Part shown: in pieces, positions 12,031-22,352 of the stretch
Numbering within the stretch: position 1 is the first letter of the stretch
Layout of the letters: each line of letters opens with the position of its first letter
Assembly (NCBI GenBank): GCA_002943765.1
Contig: PQWQ01000024.1
Location: forward strand, 188,501 to 252,500
Origin: Psoroptes ovis
Lineage: Eukaryota; Arthropoda; Arachnida; Sarcoptiformes; Psoroptidae
Length of the DNA stretch: 64,000 nt
Direction: 5' to 3'
Translations under genes and position numbers: made by a program
Notes under the pieces: model-generated
Database searches by the model: none
What the model saw: the letters and a program-made list of their open reading frames with translations, nothing else
Told to the model about the DNA's origin: nothing

Positions 12031-13721
12031 TCATTGATTTGTGGATTGCTGCTGATCATCTTGTTGGATTATACAAATATTTGTTTTTTCACGCATCGAA
12101 TCATTGATTGCAATACCTTTACAATGAATATTGTTTTGATCATATTTGAATAAATCATCATTATCACCCTTATTACTAAGATCAAATTGTTGTTGCTGTC
12201 GCTTCTGTTGATTCGATTGTCTCATTTTGGCAAGATAATAATATGATAATGAACCAATTATGGCACCCAAGTGTGGTCCAACAATACCGACGGCCCACCA
12301 AAAATTGAAATTTAAATGTCTATGTCATGTGATTTTGATTGTGAAGCGAGACAAGTAAGGAAAAATACAAGGAAATTAATTGCGGAAGCTAAGATAATGA
12401 TTTGAAAAGTGTATATATATTTACTTAAATACAGATGATCCATAGCCAACTGATGATAATATTATTCGTGGCATTAAATCTCGAGCTAATAGGAAATATA
12501 TAAATAAAAAGAAATTGATAATTTATTTATGTGTTTCTTAAGTAAGTAAATGTTAATTATGTTCATTTGATATTTAAGAAAAAATAAAACTAGTTATCTT
12601 AATGGTTTTTCCATTGAATATTAGTGTTGTCCGAAAAGTTTAGGCCAATTTTCATGTGTAACTCTATTCGATTAAGCCGAATAAACTTTTCGGACAATTT
12701 AATATTTTATTATTTATAATTAAAATCAAAGGTCATCAACACTGTGATTAACTGCTGCTAAAGCATCTTATAAATTCCGCATTCTTTATCGAAAATGTCA
12801 AAGCAAGTCAAAGCAAACATCAAGAAATATTCAACCCTTTCAAACTTAAAGCTTAATTAATTTACCTGGGTTCAATATGGCGCCACAATTATAACTGAAA
12901 GCAAGTATAAATGTCATGACAAGCATTCCGGTCGTTAGAGTTTTCAGCAGATTCGCAGCTTTCAATTCATCACCAATAAACAGTATGGCATATGTCAATA
13001 GTCCAGTACTAATAATTTGATCCCATAGAGCTGGTACCAATGTAATATGATCATTTCCAGGCATTGTTATGAATATACTTGCCGTAATCATTGATGGCTG
13101 GGTATGATTATTATCCATTTCAAAACCTTGAATGGATTCAAAATAAAGAAAATATGCAATTAATGTACCGAAAAATGACCCTAAATATTGCCCTAGTAAA
13201 TAAATCGGTACACGTTGCCATGATATTCGACCAATCAATGAAAACGCCACGGTAATTGCTGGATTAATATGGGCACCAGATATTGGACCAGCAAATATTG
13301 CTGCAATAATTACACCGAAACCATAACCAAGTGCTACTGATAGATTGATCGATGCTTTGGATAGCACACCACAAGCGGCGCCACTTATACCAAAAAGCTG
13401 TCAAAAAAATGAAAAAAAAAAATCAAACTTTTCAATAATTAAATCTTAAAGTATTGATCCTTAACAAATAATGATGTCAAGGATCCTATTAAATTTTGAT
13501 TGAATTTTCAAGTGTTATTTATAAACAACATAACCCCATTGAATACAGGGTTTATTCGTAGTTTTAAAATTAAATTTCGTAATTTCACGGTTAAAAATTG
13601 CATTCAAAACTACGAAAATTAATTTTAAAACTCCGAATTAAAACTTTTGAGACCCTGTACTTACCATAAGAATTGCTGTGCCAATTATTTCGGCTACGAA
13701 TTCTTCAACAATCACGTGCAT
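12031..13721 (-). CDS. Aquaglyceroporin (AQP3/7/9/10-like)
   Basis: Membrane channel for water and small neutral solutes such as glycerol. Exons in transcript order: 13665-13721 (57 nt), 12866-13397 (532), 12425-12485 (61) and 12031-12319 (289), giving 312 residues. Starts MHVIVEEFVAEIIGTAILM, then LFGISGAACG across the first junction. First pore motif GAHINPAI is in exon 2; the second, GAILNPARDLMPRI, is split by intron 2 (Ala codon). Asp after NPAR is the established mark of glycerol-permeable members. Hydrophobic spans before, between and after the NPA loops fit six helices; the last is FWWAVGIVGPHLGAIIGSLSYYYLA. The C-terminal tail (about 75 residues) is cytosolic, Gln/Asn-rich. Intron 1 carries a family-2 palindromic repeat and intron 2 a mariner-type hairpin. 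Confidence 0.93.
12620..12704 (+). mobile_element. Mariner-type hairpin MITE, class A, in aquaporin intron 2
   Basis: Class A has two unequal arms: one GGTTGTCC-GAAAAGTT-TTGGCCGATTTTCA, the other (read inward) GGCTGTTGTCC-GAAAAGTT-CATTCGGCTTAATC. Plus orientation here means the GGCCGATTTTCA arm comes first. This copy reads TTAGTG at its left end and ends CGGACAATTTAATA. Confidence 0.85.
13544..13659. repeat. Family-2 palindromic repeat (TACAGGG...CCCTGTA), in aquaporin intron 1
   Basis: About 116 bp. Long inverted arms built on TTCGTAGTTTTAAAATTAA and the reverse TTAATTTTAAAACTCCGAA, with ends TACAGGG and CCCTGTA. Probably a TA-flanked foldback MITE beginning with CAG. Unrelated in sequence to the mariner-type hairpins. 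The right end lies within 6 bp of the exon 1 donor. Confidence 0.75.
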
Positions 13722-13740
13722 TATATGAGTAAATGTATTT

Positions 13741-13772
13741 AAAATTTTAAAATTTTAAAATTTTAAAATTTT
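13741..13772. repeat. (AAAATTTT)4 microsatellite
   Basis: Four perfect 8-bp units starting 20 bp upstream of the aquaporin start codon, so within its promoter or 5' UTR. Each unit is self-complementary. Confidence 0.8.
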
Positions 13773-14390
13773 GAAAAATTGAAATTTTGAAATATAATTA
13801 AATTTGATTATTTAAAATTCGTTGAACAAACACAAACAAAAACGGGCCGAATGGTTCAAAACAATTGAATTTTGAGCCGTCGTTCTGTCAAGCTGTCAGA
13901 TCAATCAATCAGTTTGATTCACTGAAAAACATCTGAGCCTCTGAGAAAGGGTTATAGTATCGAATTATATACCAGCTTTGATCTGATAGCATCAAACATA
14001 TGATCAACATAAGAATATGTTTAACCAGGAGAACAGACGTTGAAATCGTAGCGAAAACTGGTAAAATTTTCAGCTGTTTATGTATGAAGAGTTGTTTTGA
14101 TTACTTGTCACTTCCATCCATCCTTAATATAATCAAATGAAATGTCATTGATTTTCTTGTTAATTGTGAGTAGATGATGCTCGATGATTATATGGCAACG
14201 ACATTCAATTTTGTAATATAAAATTAGATTTGAATGAATCTTCATTTTTTTCTGGTTTCATTCAATGATAATCATCATCACATTGATGATGATTATTTCA
14301 AGTTATTTAGCTAATGATACATCAACGACAAACAATCGTTCAAAGACGTATTTCGATGCATTTTGGAAAACCGATATCAAAATGCCCTTG

Positions 14391-14405
14391 ACGTAGCAGT
14401 ACGTC
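14391..14405. repeat. Dyad ACGTA-GCAG-TACGTC
   Basis: One of four copies of ACGTA-N4-TACGTC in the window. It is preceded at 14344 by GACGTA and CGATGCAT, a context partly shared with the copy at 41.14 kb. Confidence 0.5.
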
Positions 14406-14665
14406 CTCAAAATCATAGGGTAATTCACATGAGCGGCGCTGCTAAGCAGGAATGAAATTTGCCAAATTTCAAGCCAAAAAAATTTCCGTCATTTTTTGTG
14501 GTTAATTGATATGTCATGTTTTAGCAATGAGAATGATGTACAAGTATGATTGACATTTTTTACAAAGAAGATATCTTCTCTACTATCATTTACTATGTAC
14601 GCCTATTTACGCATTTGGTATGTCGGCAACACCCATTGATAATTAATATTAAAAAATAATGAATT

Positions 14666-14751
14666 TAGTTGGTTGTTGTCCGAAAAGTTCATTCGGCATA
14701 ATCGAATAGAGTTGCTCATATGAAAATCGGCCAAAACTTTTCGGACAACTT
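14666..14751 (-). mobile_element. Hairpin MITE, class A, reverse orientation
   Basis: The CATTCGGCATAATCGAATAG arm comes first, with a GTTGTTGTCC end; the right arm is GGCCAAAACTTTTCGGACAA. Confidence 0.85.
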
Positions 14752-15256
14752 GAAAATAAAAATAAAACAGAATACTACTGGGAATAAATAAATAAATGAT
14801 AAAAATAACAATCGGAAAATGAACAAAGAGAACAGCCTAATCAAATCAATATAAATAAAACCCCGAATGATACCAATGAATGAATGGAAATTAATCTTCA
14901 AATCAAATCGAATCGAAATCGATTTAATTTCTTATTAATTTATTTTTATTTTTCCATTGATTTTTCCCGTTGTTTGTCGTTGTGTGTGGTGACCAATCGG
15001 GCCCAGTGGTAATCAGATCAAATGATTAATGATTATTCTATTGTTTTTTTTCATTACACACAGGGTCATTACAAGTTTTATTTTATCGAAAAAAAAGAAA
15101 AAAATCCATTTCCAAGAAAATAGAATCCATGATCTTCATCAATTCGATATTCCATTCGATTCCATGAAAATTACTCGAAAAATTCATGGCCAAATGTTGG
15201 TATATTTTCCAAATACAAAAGAATCATCTGATCGAAAAAAAAAATTGTTGACCAAA

Positions 15257-15341
15257 TATTAGGTTGTCCGATAAGTTTTTGCCTATTTTATCATAATTCC
15301 CTACAATATAATAGGCAAAAATTTTTCGGACAACCTAATAC
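15257..15341. mobile_element. Hairpin MITE, class S (symmetric)
   Basis: Class S has matching arms with GCCGATT/AATCGGC inside. Clean ends here: ATTAGGTTGTCCGATAAG on the left and CGGACAACCTAATA on the right, so TA-flanked TTAGG...CCTAA termini are plain. Confidence 0.88.
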
Positions 15342-15348
15342 ATTGAAA

Positions 15349-15389
15349 TTGTTTTTATTATTTGAAAAATTTTCAAATAATAAAAACAA
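15349..15389. repeat. 41-bp perfect palindrome
   Basis: Two 20-bp arms (TTGTTTTTATTATTTG then AAAA, and its exact reverse complement) around a single central A. It starts 8 bp after the class S element ending at 15341. Cruciform-capable. Confidence 0.8.
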
Positions 15390-16027
15390 AATAACATTTT
15401 CATTTAATGAATTATTTATTTCAATGAATTAATGAATCATTATCCATTGAATATTTTTTTTGAAAAATATAAAACAATTGAAAAAATAAAATTGCTGAAT
15501 ACAATTCCTGCAACAATTGTAGAATCTCAACTGGATACTTTATAAACTATTTTCGAGGTTCAAACAAAGTAAAATTATCATTATAATTATTCATGAATAT
15601 CAAACGATTGATCACATAAAATATTTCAATGAGCACGTTTATTTGAATCGAAACCCAATGTGATATATGACATTTTAAATGACAATATTGTTTGATAGTG
15701 GGGACAAAATGGTCGAAAAAATTAAAATTCTTCAGAATTTCATCAATTCGTTATCATTAACAATGATATTTATGGACAGAATTTGTCCAACCAAGCAAAA
15801 TATTATGAATACAATGATATGCCATAGTCCCAGGGACAAAAGAAAACGTTCCGTTCGAAAGATCAAATTTGTTTACAAATTCAATTCATCATCATTGTCA
15901 TCATCATTCAATGACATACGATTTCACAATACGATGAATATATTTCGATTTATAAATACATCATCGATCAATGATCGATCCGTACATAACATCATTATTG
16001 ATGTTTATTTGACCATAAATTTTATTA

Positions 16028-16243
16028 TGTTATAGACGCAAGGTCTTTGGAACAAACAACAAACACACTTTTATTGGAAAAATTAAAGAAAAACAATCAA
16101 ATTAATGAAAATACATCGCACTTGGCGAGGGTAGAACAACAATGATTTTTATTTCTTGATGCGCGTGCTTTTATATCACGCTTGCTGCTTTTTTGTGGGT
16201 ACGCCGGCGCGCTCGCCATCGCCTCGCGTGCTCGACCGTTACA
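16028..16243 (-). mobile_element. Solo LTR, Ty3/gypsy-like
   Basis: 216 bp with TG...CA ends, flanked by the 4-bp duplication ATTA (16024-16027 and 16244-16247). Read on the minus strand it begins TGTAACGG and ends TATAACA, has a TATA box (TATAAAAG, plus 16168-16175) and, 100 bp later, a polyadenylation signal (AATAAAAG, plus 16068-16075), so U3-R-U5 order fits this strand. The U3 part is strikingly GC-rich against the surroundings. There is no internal gag-pol, so this is a solo LTR. Short LTRs and a 4-bp duplication fit Ty3/gypsy; the lineage is inference. Confidence 0.8.
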
Positions 16244-16371
16244 ATTATAAATTTGGACCAAAGAAAAGGATATTGGAAGTCATTGAATCAATGAATGATT
16301 CATCATTAAAATTGTCTTTTTTTCCATTCATTCATTCATTCAAATATATATTCACTGTCATGAAATTTCAA

Positions 16372-16460
16372 ATTAAGTTGTCCGAAAAGTTCATTCGGCT
16401 TAATCTAATCGAGTTGCTCACATGAAAATCGGCCATAACTTTTCGGACAATAGCCTAATA
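16372..16460 (-). mobile_element. Hairpin MITE, class A, reverse orientation
   Basis: Left arm CATTCGGCTTAATC first. The right end CGGACAATAGCCTAATA lies on the side opposite to the extra-triplet end seen in forward copies, a hybrid between the two end types. Confidence 0.85.
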
Positions 16461-17309
16461 TATATTTTAATAATAAAAATAATTTCATTCAACACAATAC
16501 AAAAGGTAAAAATTGAATTATTATTATTATTATCACCACCACAAATAATAATAATCATAAAAGTTATAATGATGATCGATGATTGATTGATTATTTAATA
16601 ATAATTATGAAATACCAAGACAATTTTGTGGTTTTGGCATCTTTTTTCTTTTTTTGGTCCAAGACGAATGCTTAGACATGTTCATAATTCATCATTCATT
16701 CATTCAAATATTTGTCATCACAGCCTCATCACATAGCCATTATCACTCTCATTCATTCATTCAATATTATAACCCTTAGTGTTATTTGATAATTCGAAAA
16801 TTTCCATGAATTGTATTTAGTCATATCATATGGAGCATAGTTGAAATTATGCGATATTTGATATCATCGCTTTTGTATTTCATCATAATCATTATTTCCA
16901 TTTATTTTGTATGGCTCTCGCTGTGTGTTTGAAGTATTTAATGAATTCATTTAGTAATAATAATACTGATAATGATCACCAACCATTATAATCATCATTA
17001 ATTAAATATGATTATATTTAATTCAAATATTCGAATAATGAAAATTGTGTCATTTATCACATACGATTATTTTTGATTTTTTTTTATTGATCTTGGGTAC
17101 GAGCTTTTGGATGGTTATTTATTAATGGGGCATGCATAAGTGTCCGAATCTAGTTTGTCTTGATTTTGAATTTGATTTCAAATTTACTCCACAAATTTCA
17201 AATTTCCCGATATAAATTGTCCGGAAATTTCTTCTTGAATCAAAATTGACAATCACATGTCGAATTTACGGAGATGCAAAAGATGAGATCGATTTTATTT
17301 CAATTTTTT

Positions 17310-17392
17310 TGGTTGCCCGAAAAGTTCATTCGGCTTAATCAATCTGAGTTGCCACATAAAAATCGGTCACAACTTTTCGGACAGCCTGAATA
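17310..17392 (-). mobile_element. Hairpin MITE, class A, reverse orientation
   Basis: The left end is GGTTGCCCGAAAAG (T to C change). The inner part reads ATCAATCTGAGTTGCC, closer to the copies at 27.80, 57.01 and 57.49 kb. Confidence 0.83.
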
Positions 17393-17962
17393 TATTTTTT
17401 TAATATTTTCTTATGATCGATAATTTGTTCGTATTGAATGAATGTGATTTGTGTATATTTGGCCCAGAAATAAGAAAAATGTTTACGGAAAAAAATTGAA
17501 AAATTTACCTGAAAAACAAGTTTCAACAAGTAAATGTTGATTTATTTACGGAAACATTTCCTGATAAAAGATTTGTGTGTGATGATAAAATCACGGTGGA
17601 AAGGTGGAATAAGATGCAATCAAATTGTATTCACAAGAGCTTAAGAGACCCAGAAAGAGAGAGGCAGAGAGCCGAATAAAAACAGAAATAAACGAGGTAA
17701 AATTTATCCGAAAATTTCCCCACATGCACATTTCCTATGAGAATTCATGAAATCAATTTTGGAGAAATTTGAAATTGAATTTTTCAGAGAAATTTGAGTG
17801 AAAATTGAAAATTTCAAAATTTCAATTTATTTTCAATGATTAAACAATGGATTTTCAATTTCATTTCCTTCCGGACACCGGGTATTCCAAAAACAAAATA
17901 ATGAAGATGTTTAATAGAAATCGAATCAAATGCGAAAATGATCAATACATCATCTGTCATTA

Positions 17963-18048
17963 TATTAGTGTTGTCCGTAAAGTTTTGCCCGAATTTCATG
18001 AGCAACTTCGATCGATTAAGCCGAATGAACTTTTCGGACAACCTTCAA
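17963..18048 (+). mobile_element. Hairpin MITE, class A, forward
   Basis: The left end TTAGTGTTGTCCGTAAAG carries a G-to-T change in the arm; the right arm AAGCCGAATGAACTTTTCGG is intact. Confidence 0.85.
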
Positions 18049-18201
18049 TATTTTCACGGGTAATAATCATATTATTATTGAGAATAATAAAAATATGATA
18101 ATTGATTTATTCATTTATTCGCTTATTATTAATCATTCATAATCACTGATAAATTAATTATTTCGAGAAACAAAATTTTAGATGTAAATGCAAAGTAAAT
18201 A

Positions 18202-18285
18202 TTAGGTCGTCCGCAAAGTTCTGGCCGATTTCCGTTAGCAACTCTATTTGATTAATCGGAATGAACTTTTCGGACAGCCTAATAC
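18202..18285 (+). mobile_element. Hairpin MITE, class A, forward
   Basis: Ends TTAGGTCGTCCGCAAAG and CGGACAGCCTAATA; the centre reads GCAACTCTATTTGATTAATC. Confidence 0.85.
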
Positions 18286-18372
18286 TAATAGTCTCAAATA
18301 ATTTTCGCTTAGTGTAAAAACACAAAAAAATTTTAACAAAGTAAAATTTTTGTAAAGAAAAAATAAGCCATT

Positions 18373-18499
18373 TACAGTGTGTTTAAAGTTTTTATTCAGA
18401 GTTTTAAAGTTTATTTTCGTAGTTTTCAATGAAATTTTAAAGTGTATAATTACGAAATTCAATTTTAAAATCTTGAATTAAAACTTTGAACACACTGTA
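18373..18499. repeat. Family-2 palindromic repeat
   Basis: TACAGTGTGTTTAAAG on the left and its near reverse complement CTTTGAACACACTGTA on the right, with the TTCGTAGTTTT core inside. The ends share TACAG with the other five copies but differ after it. Confidence 0.75.
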
Positions 18500-19688
18500 A
18501 GTCAAATGAAATGGAAAATATCGAGAGATGATGATGACAGCTGTTATTTGTGCCATTTACATTCAATTGTAATGGTTGCAATTGTTGTTTGTTTGACTAA
18601 CTGAGCTAAAAATAACTTTTCGAATCAAAAAATAATGACAAAAATAAACGTCAGCATTCAACACAATAAGATGCTGACGACTGACCATATGACCAAATTG
18701 AGAAAATACTTTTTGAAAAATATTAAGATGTAAAAGTTTTCAAGTGATATTTCGCATAACCTATAGTCTTAGCCTTTGCGATGCACCTGAGCCAATGGCC
18801 ATTGATCGATTGATTCTCTTCAAACAATAAAATTGATTGACAATTGTAAAAATTGAGAAAAATTTCGGATCACATGATTTGTGTGGAGTGGAGTACGATC
18901 AATATTCATTTGTTCAGTTTGTGTGTATCATTCACCTTTTGATCCAATTTCTTCTCGGGAAATTTCTCTTAAATTTTATCCTAATAATTCAGGCCTTAAT
19001 AATCGATACAAGTTGGGTACAAGTCATGATTAATTGAAAGTAATTTGTTTTCACATTTGCGTATTATCGGATTCAATCAAAATTCACAAATTTGATATCA
19101 AACATTCACATATATACCCTTAGGGTTTGTTTGTGCAGAAAAAAAAATTAAATTAATTCAACTCTTTGATTTCCTTCCTTAAATCAATGGAATGAATGGC
19201 CGAATAATGAGATTTGAAGCATTTTCAACAGCAACAAAAATCTGTTGGGAAATCTGCCAGAAGCACCTGAAATTTGGCCCAAAAATATCCTTAAAAAATT
19301 AAGAAAAGTGAAAAAAAAGGCACAGGTAAACTGAAATGGAAATGAAAACATTTATTTATAATTTTGATATTTGGAGACTGTGAACCAGAAATAAAAGCAA
19401 AGTGTATGAATGAGAGAAACCACATTTCTCTCATTCTCTTCATGGCTAAACAAAGAAATACACTCAAAAATAGCATCAAACAAACAATTGCAAATAGAAC
19501 AAACAAAAGGATGCGGATCATTTACTTCTAGGATCCTGCACAGCAAAAAACACTTTGAAACCCGTAAAATTTCATGTTGGAAACTGGTATCTCTGAAACA
19601 AAAATCTTGTTCCAGAAGATAGTTTTTTTTGCACCTGTGTCGATCTAACAAATGATTTCGATCAATCAATCGATTGAATTTTTAATAG

Positions 19689-19774
19689 TATTAGGCTGTC
19701 CGTAAAGTTCTTGCCGATTTTAATGCGGCAACTCCATTTGATTAAGCCGAATGAACTTTCCGGACTTTCTAATA
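19689..19774 (+). mobile_element. Hairpin MITE, class A, forward
   Basis: The left end TTAGGCTGTCCGTAAAG is clear. The right end is worn (TTTCCGGACTTTCTAATA). Confidence 0.82.
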
Positions 19775-20012
19775 TTGTGCTTTGCTTTGTAATCTGATTT
19801 TTTTTCCATTGAAAAAAATCTAGCTGTCAAATTTTCCCGATTTAATCCTCATACCTCTTATTCAATACTTTTATTTTCTCAAATTTCCGAAAAAAATATG
19901 ATAAATGAAGAGAGTAGTAATTTATATATGTTGAGATGTGCAATTAATGTTCATTGGAAAATAGACTGGTGTTGAGAAAATATTTGTATATGTTTTAATG
20001 GGCCTAAAATTG

Positions 20013-20102
20013 TATTAGGCTAATGTCCAAAAAGTTCATTCGGCTTAATCAAATGAAGGGTTGCTCATGAAAATCAGCCAGTACTTTTCGGACAACCTAT
20101 TA
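20013..20102 (-). mobile_element. Hairpin MITE, class A, reverse orientation
   Basis: Left end ATTAGGCTAATGTCCAAAAAG (triplet-insertion type, mutated); right end CGGACAACCTATTA. Confidence 0.82.
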
Positions 20103-20739
20103 GTGGAAAAATAAGTCCCCATACAAACAACATGATTTAAAGGATTTTTCATGTGAAAAAAAGGAGGCCAAAATCGTTTACTCCGTCTCTCTCGCATATC
20201 TCATGGTTTGTATCATTTTATTATTAAAATTGATTATCTCTACCATTGATGATTGTGTACCTTTCATTTTTTACTATTTCGGAAAGTTTCTCTTGGCTTT
20301 GTTTCTCTTGTTTCAATACCTTTCAGCTGTAAATACATTTCCACTGATTTCCAATCATCGCTCATCGATCAGATCGATCAATGATTGATCAGCATGAATC
20401 AATCAAAAATCAATGGAAATTATTGGAAAATCATCATTTTCCTTTATTTCATCGAAATCGAACCGACGACCACAAAGAGATAGCAAAGTCTGCCCAATGA
20501 ATCGAATGAAATTCACTTAGACAAAGGAAAGCATCCTTTTTTTTCTTATGAAATATATTTAAGAAAATCTTAAGATTGAGAAGTAAGAAAATAAGAAAAG
20601 GAGAAAAATATTGAAATAAAATAAATAATTTATTTATTTTACACTTATTCATTTCATTTCATTTTGATTCAATTCGGTCATTTGACCAATAATACACATA
20701 TGAACAACGAGCCCTTATTTTTGTAATTTTTGTGTGTAG

Positions 20740-21543
20740 AATATAATCAGTCAGCCAACCAACAGAACCAGCTAACCAAAAGCGACCTACCAACGGCAAC
20801 CAGACCTAGGAGTGATCATCAACACCCAGCGGCCATCAACAACAGCAGCAACAGAATCAACGAAACTGAATCAAAGAACCAAAGAAAAACCAAGAAAGAG
20901 ACCTTAGAAAACCTAAGAAAAACCTAAGAAACCCAGAAAAAAATTTGTTAAAAATTTTCGAATTAAAATTCATCACATCAAAAACTCAAAATTGAACACG
21001 AATCCGAAATTCGATCTCAAATAATTTCATTTCATTTCATATATATGATCCATGAGTGCACGTGAATTGTGTTTATAATTTGAATTGATTTGATGGGTGT
21101 ACACAGCAAAAACCAGTGAAATAAATAAATAAAATTAATTGATATATTTCTTCTTCGTCGATGATATATATTTGTGAATGTGAATTCAATTTGAATTTCA
21201 ATTTGTTCAAATTGAAGAATTTTGATTTTCTTCGAAGAATTTTTCGGTGAATTTTCTTTAAGAATTTATGTGAATTGTTCTTAATATTTCCCGGTGCAAA
21301 CATTCAGCCCATCGATTCTTGGCCGAAGAAAACCAGAAAAATATTTTTATAATTTGTTTTCTGGAAAGTTTTTTTTTGTGTGTTTCCTTGAAAAATTCTT
21401 CAAATGCTTTGATATATTCCTTCTTCAAATACACATTTTCAACTCGACGAAAAACCAAGAAAATTAATCAAAAAAATATTTTCCTTGAAATTTAAGAAAA
21501 TTTGCCACAAAATATTTCCGACAAAATTTCCGAAGAATAAAAG
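20740..21543 (+). other. Probable 5'-UTR exon of the GPCR at 22.35 kb
   Basis: From about 20.74 kb the plus strand becomes A/C-rich and contains many CAAC and CAG words, unlike the flanking DNA. The stretch ends at a good donor (AAAAG then GTATGC at 21544). The matching acceptor (CGATTACAG) is at 22309, just before the coding exon. No long conserved protein is encoded. The start of this exon is a guess; transcript data are absent. Confidence 0.35.
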
Positions 21544-21830
21544 GTATGCAATTCAATGTGCAGAGATCTTTCAAAACTGTGTACAAATACGGTCGAATAC
21601 ATACGTTTCCACTCATATTTTTCAAAGAAAAGACCCAAGCCAATCATCACTTTAAAATAGAAATGAATGAATGATTTTCATTGAAAATTTTTCCATTGAA
21701 AAATTTGGTTTAATTAAATTCTTTTCATTTTTTTGAAAAACTTAAGAAAAAATTTCTTAAGAAAATATTTCTTATTTATTTCTTCAAAGAAAAATAATTC
21801 ATTGAAATTCAATTAATCAAATAGTAAGAC

Positions 21831-21850
21831 AGAGAGAGAGAGAGAGAGAG
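21831..21850. repeat. (AG)10 microsatellite
   Basis: A simple AG run followed by poly-A, within the putative 5'-UTR intron. Confidence 0.85.
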
Positions 21851-21978
21851 AAAAAAAAACAGAAAAAATTGCCAGACAAATAAATTCTGGTAGATAGATT
21901 AATGGTTTTTGTTGCGGTTCTGGTTTTTTTTCTCGGCCATAGGAATCTTGAAGATCTGGTTGTCTGAAGTTTTTGGTA

Positions 21979-22060
21979 GAATTTGTCCGAAAAGTTCATT
22001 CAGCTTAATCGAATAGAGTTGTGCATGAAAATCGGCCAAAACTTTTCGGACAATCTAATA
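21979..22060 (-). mobile_element. Hairpin MITE, class A, reverse orientation, in putative 5'-UTR intron
   Basis: Left end AGAATTTGTCCGAAAAG (worn terminus); right end CGGACAATCTAATA. Confidence 0.82.
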
Positions 22061-22352
22061 GTACAAATTTTTTGGCCAAAATATTTTTACAATGAAACTA
22101 TTTTTGTTTGTATAAGCCTTTCTCTGGCATCTTTTTCAAATTTTTCTTTTTTGAAAAATGTGATGATTGATTTAGGTTTATTGTTATTGTATTTTTGATC
22201 AAAGCATTTAAGACATTGAAATAAATTAAATTCAATTAATTGGTTTTGATTGGTTGATTTGATACAATTTTAATTCAAGATTTTTTTCTTAAATTTCTTC
22301 CGATTACAGAATTCGAAGACACTCCTGCATACTCAAATAGAGCCCCAGCAAA

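Larger units (their letters stand above)
13722..22352. other. Gene-poor stretch, aquaporin to first GPCR
   Basis: 8.6 kb. It holds nine hairpin MITEs, one family-2 repeat, one solo LTR, low-complexity AT and a probable spliced 5' UTR for the GPCR at 22.35 kb. Open frames (for example 15679-16035 and 16156-16425) lack domains, membrane segments or family words, and the second crosses the LTR boundary. Confidence 0.6.

Noticed and set aside
15679..16035. 118-residue open frame as a gene
   Set aside because: No domain or membrane pattern, it lies in low-complexity DNA and ends 8 bp inside the solo LTR.
16156..16425. GC-rich open frame or CpG-island promoter
   Set aside because: The GC-rich part is the U3 of an LTR with a target duplication, and the frame runs on into a hairpin MITE.
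20730..20927. 65-residue open frame as a peptide gene
   Set aside because: Only a TTG start, no signal peptide, and it is better read as 5' UTR of the downstream GPCR.
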